Below, in pieces: positions 60,791 to 64,000 of a DNA stretch of 64,000 bases. Made by a program: the position numbers and the translations under genes. The first letter of the stretch is position 1, and the number at the start of each line of letters is the position of its first letter. The stretch is from Porphyromonas sp. oral taxon 275 (GTDB lineage Bacteria; Bacteroidota; Bacteroidia; Bacteroidales; Porphyromonadaceae), in assembly GCF_018127745.1 (NCBI RefSeq), contig NZ_CP072333.1, forward strand, positions 992,001-1,056,000. The letters are read 5' to 3'. The notes under the pieces were generated by a model that saw only the letters and a list, made by a program, of their open reading frames with translations, was not told the origin of the DNA and ran no database searches.

Positions 60791-60994
60791 ACGGCTTTTG
60801 ACCGTTCGGGGGGACGCCCCAGCGCCCGAGCAGGTGAGGGGAGCAGCCTCCGAGCCCAGCTAGGCTAGCCGAGGTACTGCGGGGAGCGCCCATAGCTGGG
60901 ATTCAAACGCCAGCCCTAGGGCCTCGTGCGGCGCGTGCCTCCTAGCCCCTTCCCCTCAGCTCACAGCGAGACGCCACTATAAGGGGAGACGCGC

Positions 60995-61076
60995 TGAGGG
61001 ATATCAGTGGGCGCGCTGAGGGACGTCCATCAAGGCGCTGAGGGATATCAGTCAGCCTGCTGAGGGATATCTTTCG
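60995..61076 (-). repeat. Array 8 of 22-bp-register palindromes (4 units)
   Basis: Units start at 60995, 61017, 61039 and 61061; spacers gcgcgc, aggcgc and gcctgc. On the minus strand unit 3 is TGATGGACGTCCCTCA, identical to unit 3 of array 2. It lies between divergent promoters, 204 bp from the dCMP deaminase -7 box and 245 bp from that of the phosphorylase. The rest of the 60757-61403 gap has no convincing gene. Confidence 0.9.
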
Positions 61077-61321
61077 TCGCAGGGCAAGGCGGCGAGGAGC
61101 TCGCTGCACCGCTTCGCTCCCTTCATCGGAAGGGCTTGGGCTGAGCTCCGCAGCCCGCTTAGCAGCTTGACTTCGTACCGCTCGGCGAAGGCCACGACTT
61201 CGCCTGCCGTCGCGACATCCCGAGGGCCGGAGGAACACCTTAGCACTACTCACCTAGCCCGCGTCGCTCAGCTGCGGCAGGCTCCATGGCGTGGGTAAGT
61301 GGGCGTAAGTGGGGGATTTAG

Positions 61322-61329
61322 TATATTTG
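61322..61329 (+). promoter_or_regulatory. -7 promoter box of the purine nucleoside phosphorylase gene
   Basis: TATATTTG matches TAnnTTTG; 74 bp before the start codon. Confidence 0.65.
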
Positions 61330-61403
61330 CTACGGCCTTGGGACCTACGAGAAGGCTCCCCAGCAGCCGAAGTAACTCACAGCAAGAGACACATTAGAAC
61401 GAT

Positions 61404-62219
61404 ATGCTTGACAACCACTACCACGAGGCAGCCAACTACCTAGCCTCACGCCTCCCTAAGGACATCAAGACCGCTATCATCCTCGGCAGCGGCCTAGGTA
61501 AGCTCGGCGAGATGCTCCAGCAGCCGACTGTCATCCCCTACAGCCAGATCCCCCACTTCCCCCACTCTACCGCCATCGGGCATAAGGGGAACCTCATCGC
61601 AGGGACACTCTCTGGCGTACCCGTGCTGTGCATGCAGGGACGCTTCCACTACTACGAAGGCTACCCCATGGAGCAGGTAACCTTCCCCATCCGCGTGATG
61701 AAGCTACTCGGCATCGAGAACCTCCTGGTATCGAATGCAGCTGGCGGGATCAACAAGAACTTCCGCGTCGGTGACCTGATGATCATCCGTGACCACATCA
61801 ACAACCTGCCCAACCCACTGATCGGGCCCAACGCAGAGATGTTCGGCCCCCGCTTCCCCGACATGACGCGTGCCTACGACCGCGAGTTCATCACCAAGGC
61901 CAAGGCCATCACCCAGGAGCTCGGCATCCCCACGCACGAAGGGGTCTACGTCGGCCTGACTGGCCCTTCCTATGAGACGCCAGCCGAATATACCTTCTGG
62001 AGTCAGGTCGGTGGCGATGCCATCGGGATGAGCACCGTACCCGAAGTGATCGTAGCCCGCCATGCAGACATCCGCGTCTTCGGGATGTCCGTCATCACCA
62101 ACGAGGGTTGGCACTTCGACGACGACTTCGTCAACGACGGAGAGGATGTCATCCGCGCCGCCAACGCTGCCTCCGAGCGTATGGGACGTATCTTCAGCGA
62201 ACTCGTCCGCCAGCTCTAA
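61404..62219 (+). CDS. Purine nucleoside phosphorylase (trimeric PNP/MTAP class)
   Basis: A 271-residue enzyme that cleaves purine (deoxy)nucleosides with phosphate for purine salvage. Signatures: [11 protein letters not shown] (about residues 30-40), [10 protein letters not shown] (about 79-88), [20 protein letters not shown] (about 110-129) and [13 protein letters not shown] (about 188-200). This is the trimeric class (often punA/PNP-I), not the hexameric DeoD type. Monocistronic between promoter and terminator. Confidence 0.94.
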   Translation: MLDNHYHEAANYLASRLPKDIKTAIILGSGLGKLGEMLQQPTVIPYSQIPHFPHSTAIGHKGNLIAGTLSGVPVLCMQGRFHYYEGYPMEQVTFPIRVMKLLGIENLLVSNAAGGINKNFRVGDLMIIRDHINNLPNPLIGPNAEMFGPRFPDMTRAYDREFITKAKAITQELGIPTHEGVYVGLTGPSYETPAEYTFWSQVGGDAIGMSTVPEVIVARHADIRVFGMSVITNEGWHFDDDFVNDGEDVIRAANAASERMGRIFSELVRQL

Positions 62220-62243
62220 GGCACTTACGCCAAGCACACTACA

Positions 62244-62283
62244 CGAGGGGCTCCTACCGCACTAGCACGGTAGGAGCCCCTCG
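62244..62283 (+). terminator. Terminator after purine nucleoside phosphorylase
   Basis: A perfect 16-bp stem CGAGGGGCTCCTACCG / CGGTAGGAGCCCCTCG with an 8-nt loop; no strong T-run. Confidence 0.75.
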
Positions 62284-62362
62284 CGCTTAGTCTCCGACAG
62301 CGGAGGCGCTGGCCTCGCCGCAGGCAGTCACTTCGGGCAGATAATTTCTTGCGCAGAATATG

Positions 62363-62370
62363 TATATTTG
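62363..62370 (+). promoter_or_regulatory. -7 promoter box of the CoA-transferase gene
   Basis: TATATTTG matches TAnnTTTG, 20 bp before the ATG at 62391, so the leader would be very short. Confidence 0.65.
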
Positions 62371-62390
62371 TGTACCAACACAAAGGCACG

Positions 62391-63713
62391 ATGAGACAGC
62401 TCAAGCACGACTCCTTGGACTGGAAGTCCTACTACACTACACACACGACGACAGCTCGTGCTGCCGTCCGCGCAGCCGTTCAGGACGGCGCCCACCTCGT
62501 CTTCGGCCACGCCGTAGCAGCCCCCGAATCTATTGCCGAGGCGCTCTTCCTCGAGCGCGAGCACTTCCGCGACCTTACGATCTTCCACATGCTCTACTTC
62601 GCTACCCCCTGGCACCTACGCCCGGAGATGGAGGGGCATGCACGCGGCCGGCTTAACTTCCTGGATAAGCACAGCCGTCCCGTAGTGCGCGAGGGACGGG
62701 CAGACTTCGTCCCCTGCCACTTCCATGAGGTGCCGCGCCTCTTCCGCGAGGGGCTCTACCCCGTAGACATCGCCGCCGTGCAACTTAGCCCGCCCAACGC
62801 CGAGGGCTACTGCTCGCTCGGCGTCTCCTGCGACTATACCAAGGCTGCCATCGAGGAGGCCAAGGTCATCATCGCCGAGGTCAACGAGCAGATGCCCTTC
62901 ATCGCGGGGGACAACCTCGTACACGTCACCGAGCTCGACTACATCATCCCCGTCGACCGCCCCCTCACCGAGATACCGCTGCCCGAGATCGGGGAGGTAG
63001 AGCAGCGTATAGGTGAGGTCTGTGCCGCACTCATCCATGATGGCGACACCCTGCAGATCGGGATAGGCGCCATCCCCGATGCCGTACTGCAGTGCCTGGG
63101 GGACCGCAAGGACCTGGGGCTACACACCGAGATGTTCACCGACGGGGTGATGCACATGATGCGCCGCGGGGTGATCACGGGCGCACGCAAGACACTGCAC
63201 CCTCGCAAGGTCGTCAGCTCCATCGTCATGGGCTCACGCGAGCTCTACGACTTCGTCCATCAGCACCCCGACATCGAGCTCTACCCCGTGGACTACACCA
63301 ATGATCCCTACATCATCGGGCAGAATGAGGACTTCGTCTCCATCAACTCCTGCCTCGAGATCGACCTCTGCGGACAGGTGGCCAGTGAGGCCATCGGGCA
63401 GGATCAGTTCAGCGGCACGGGCGGGCAGGTGGACTACCTCCGAGGCGTGCGCCGTGCCAAGAACGGGCGCTCCATCCTGGCCTTCACCTCCACGGCCAAG
63501 GGCGGGACGGTCTCCCGCATCGTCCCCACGCTCAGCGCTGGAGCTACCGTCACCTCGGGACGCAACGAGGTGGACTACATCGCCACGGAGTACGGTGCAG
63601 TGCGCCTGCAGGGTCTGACGCTGCGCGAGCGAGCGCTCGCACTGGTGAGCATCGCCCACCCCGACTTCCGCGAGGCACTCCTAGCAAGCGCCGAGGAGCG
63701 CTTCCCCCAGTAA
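62391..63713 (+). CDS. Acetyl-CoA hydrolase/transferase family protein (acyl-CoA:acetate CoA-transferase-like)
   Basis: A 440-residue class I CoA-transferase of the acetyl-CoA hydrolase/4-hydroxybutyrate CoA-transferase family. Evidence: GHAVAAPESI near the N-terminus, LQIGIGAIPDAVL (about 221-233), GLHTEMFTDGVM (about 245-256; catalytic Glu candidate), SGTGGQVDYLRG (about 341-352) and ATEYGAVRLQG near the C-terminus. In Porphyromonas such enzymes exchange CoA between butyryl- or propionyl-CoA and acetate in fermentation; the exact pair cannot be read here. The ATG at 62391 is chosen because the upstream frame runs over the promoter. Confidence 0.88.
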   Translation: MRQLKHDSLDWKSYYTTHTTTARAAVRAAVQDGAHLVFGHAVAAPESIAEALFLEREHFRDLTIFHMLYFATPWHLRPEMEGHARGRLNFLDKHSRPVVREGRADFVPCHFHEVPRLFREGLYPVDIAAVQLSPPNAEGYCSLGVSCDYTKAAIEEAKVIIAEVNEQMPFIAGDNLVHVTELDYIIPVDRPLTEIPLPEIGEVEQRIGEVCAALIHDGDTLQIGIGAIPDAVLQCLGDRKDLGLHTEMFTDGVMHMMRRGVITGARKTLHPRKVVSSIVMGSRELYDFVHQHPDIELYPVDYTNDPYIIGQNEDFVSINSCLEIDLCGQVASEAIGQDQFSGTGGQVDYLRGVRRAKNGRSILAFTSTAKGGTVSRIVPTLSAGATVTSGRNEVDYIATEYGAVRLQGLTLRERALALVSIAHPDFREALLASAEERFPQ

Positions 63714-63772
63714 AGCCCGTCCTCGAGCTACCCGACGACTCGGCCAAGGCAAACCTTGAGGACCACAAAAGC

Positions 63773-63808
63773 AGCGCGGCACGGAGATCAGTATCTCCGT
63801 GCCGCGCT
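63773..63808. terminator. Bidirectional terminator between CoA-transferase and flavodoxin genes
   Basis: A perfect 16-bp stem AGCGCGGCACGGAGAT / ATCTCCGTGCCGCGCT with a CAGT loop, AAAA before and CTTATTT after, between convergent genes. Confidence 0.88.
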
Positions 63809-63828
63809 CTTATTTAGCTAGCTAGGCC

Positions 63829-64000
63829 TTAGCCTGCGAAGGCAACCTTGAGCTGCTCCAGCCAAGCGGCAAGGCGCTGGTCGGTCAGCTCGGGCTGATT
63901 GGTCGGATCCAGCACGAGGCCAAGGAAGCGGCCATCGCGCTCCGCTACCGAATGCTCGTAGCTATAGCCCTCCGTCGAGGTCTCCCCGACGATCGTAGCC
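63829..64000 (-). CDS. fldA: Flavodoxin, 3' end only
   Basis: The last 57 codons are visible on the minus strand; the gene runs off the window. Translation reads GYSYEHSVAERDGRFLGLV, then LDPTNQPELTDQRLAAWLEQ, ending VAFAG. This matches the C-terminus of long-chain flavodoxins: G-Y-x-F/Y-E-x-S, the G-x-F-x-G-L-x-L-D strand, NQ-x-x-LT and the final W-x-x-Q helix, as in FldA. Flavodoxins carry electrons with bound FMN, often replacing ferredoxin under iron limitation. The FMN-binding N-terminus is not in the window, so the symbol rests on the C-terminal match alone. Confidence 0.8.
   Translation of the reverse strand, partial: ATIVGETSTEGYSYEHSVAERDGRFLGLVLDPTNQPELTDQRLAAWLEQLKVAFAG

Noticed and set aside
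60850-60930. tRNA-like fragment (GGGATTCAAACGCC)
   Set aside because: The match to a T-arm is partial and no cloverleaf could be drawn around it.
61052-61246. Possible 64-residue minus-strand gene in the gap before purine nucleoside phosphorylase
   Set aside because: Its 3' end runs into array 8, it has no promoter or recognisable motif, and GC-rich DNA gives such frames by chance.

Overview
The window looks like chromosomal DNA of a GC-rich, saccharolytic member of Bacteroidota, most likely Porphyromonas or a close relative. Three things point there. Most transcription units begin behind a Bacteroidota-type -7 box (TAnnTTTG), sometimes with a TTG or TTTG about 20 bp upstream. There is a secreted protein with a type IX secretion (T9SS) C-terminal domain. 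Several lineage-typical families are present: DUF4837, DUF4296, a PiT transporter with a PhoU-like tail, and a TraR/DksA protein that has lost most of its zinc ligands. No rRNA, tRNA, CRISPR array, prophage or insertion sequence was recognised. The content is mainly core metabolism and information processing.

Layout: (1) 1-8.2 kb: the end of a phosphate transporter, an outer-membrane barrel protein, and a minus-strand operon DUF4837-pdxA-RecB/AddA-like helicase-nuclease. (2) 8.8-12.3 kb: glycine decarboxylase gcvP and a DUF1697 gene. (3) 12.7-19.9 kb: dnaN, DEDDh exonuclease, coaBC, recN, hemG and a cation diffusion facilitator, apparently one operon. (4) 20.5-24.2 kb: galM, sugar permease, galK. 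(5) 24.6-33.1 kb: ileS, dksA-like, lspA, DUF4296 lipoprotein, small ORF, gltX, waaA. (6) 33.2-34.6 kb: two minus-strand genes, a membrane protein and a methyltransferase-like protein. (7) 35.2-40.3 kb: rpsA, then a cobK-cbiD fusion with cbiB for corrinoid synthesis. (8) 40.8-45.6 kb: a GH3-family enzyme, a small membrane protein, an FtsE-like ATPase, lysC and menA. (9) 45.9-49.9 kb: a TonB-dependent receptor and a WGR-domain protein. (10) 50.0-60.8 kb: a long minus-strand run reading from dCMP deaminase through S41 protease, fthC, folP, cdaA, a T9SS cargo, an alpha/beta hydrolase, ruvB, a flippase, a gamma carbonic anhydrase and a secreted C1 peptidase. (11) 61.4-64 kb: purine nucleoside phosphorylase, a CoA-transferase and the 3' end of a flavodoxin.

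The most unusual signal lies between the genes. Nine long intergenic gaps each carry a short array, usually four units long, of degenerate 16-bp palindromes (about TGACTGATATCCCTCA) separated by GC-rich 6-bp spacers. The register is 22 bp, about two helical turns. Arrays sit roughly 125-245 bp from a promoter -7 box. Most show a conserved internal order, with a GACGTC-type core in the same internal position. One array, before gcvP, has its middle units replaced by four copies of an AT-rich 16-mer in exactly the same 22-bp register. I do not recognise this element; it is the leading candidate for something undescribed. Protein-level points worth a second look are an IleRS with a GIHH signature in place of HIGH, a cation diffusion facilitator with an Asn-Asp-Asp-Asp metal site suggesting manganese, and the CobK-CbiD fusion.
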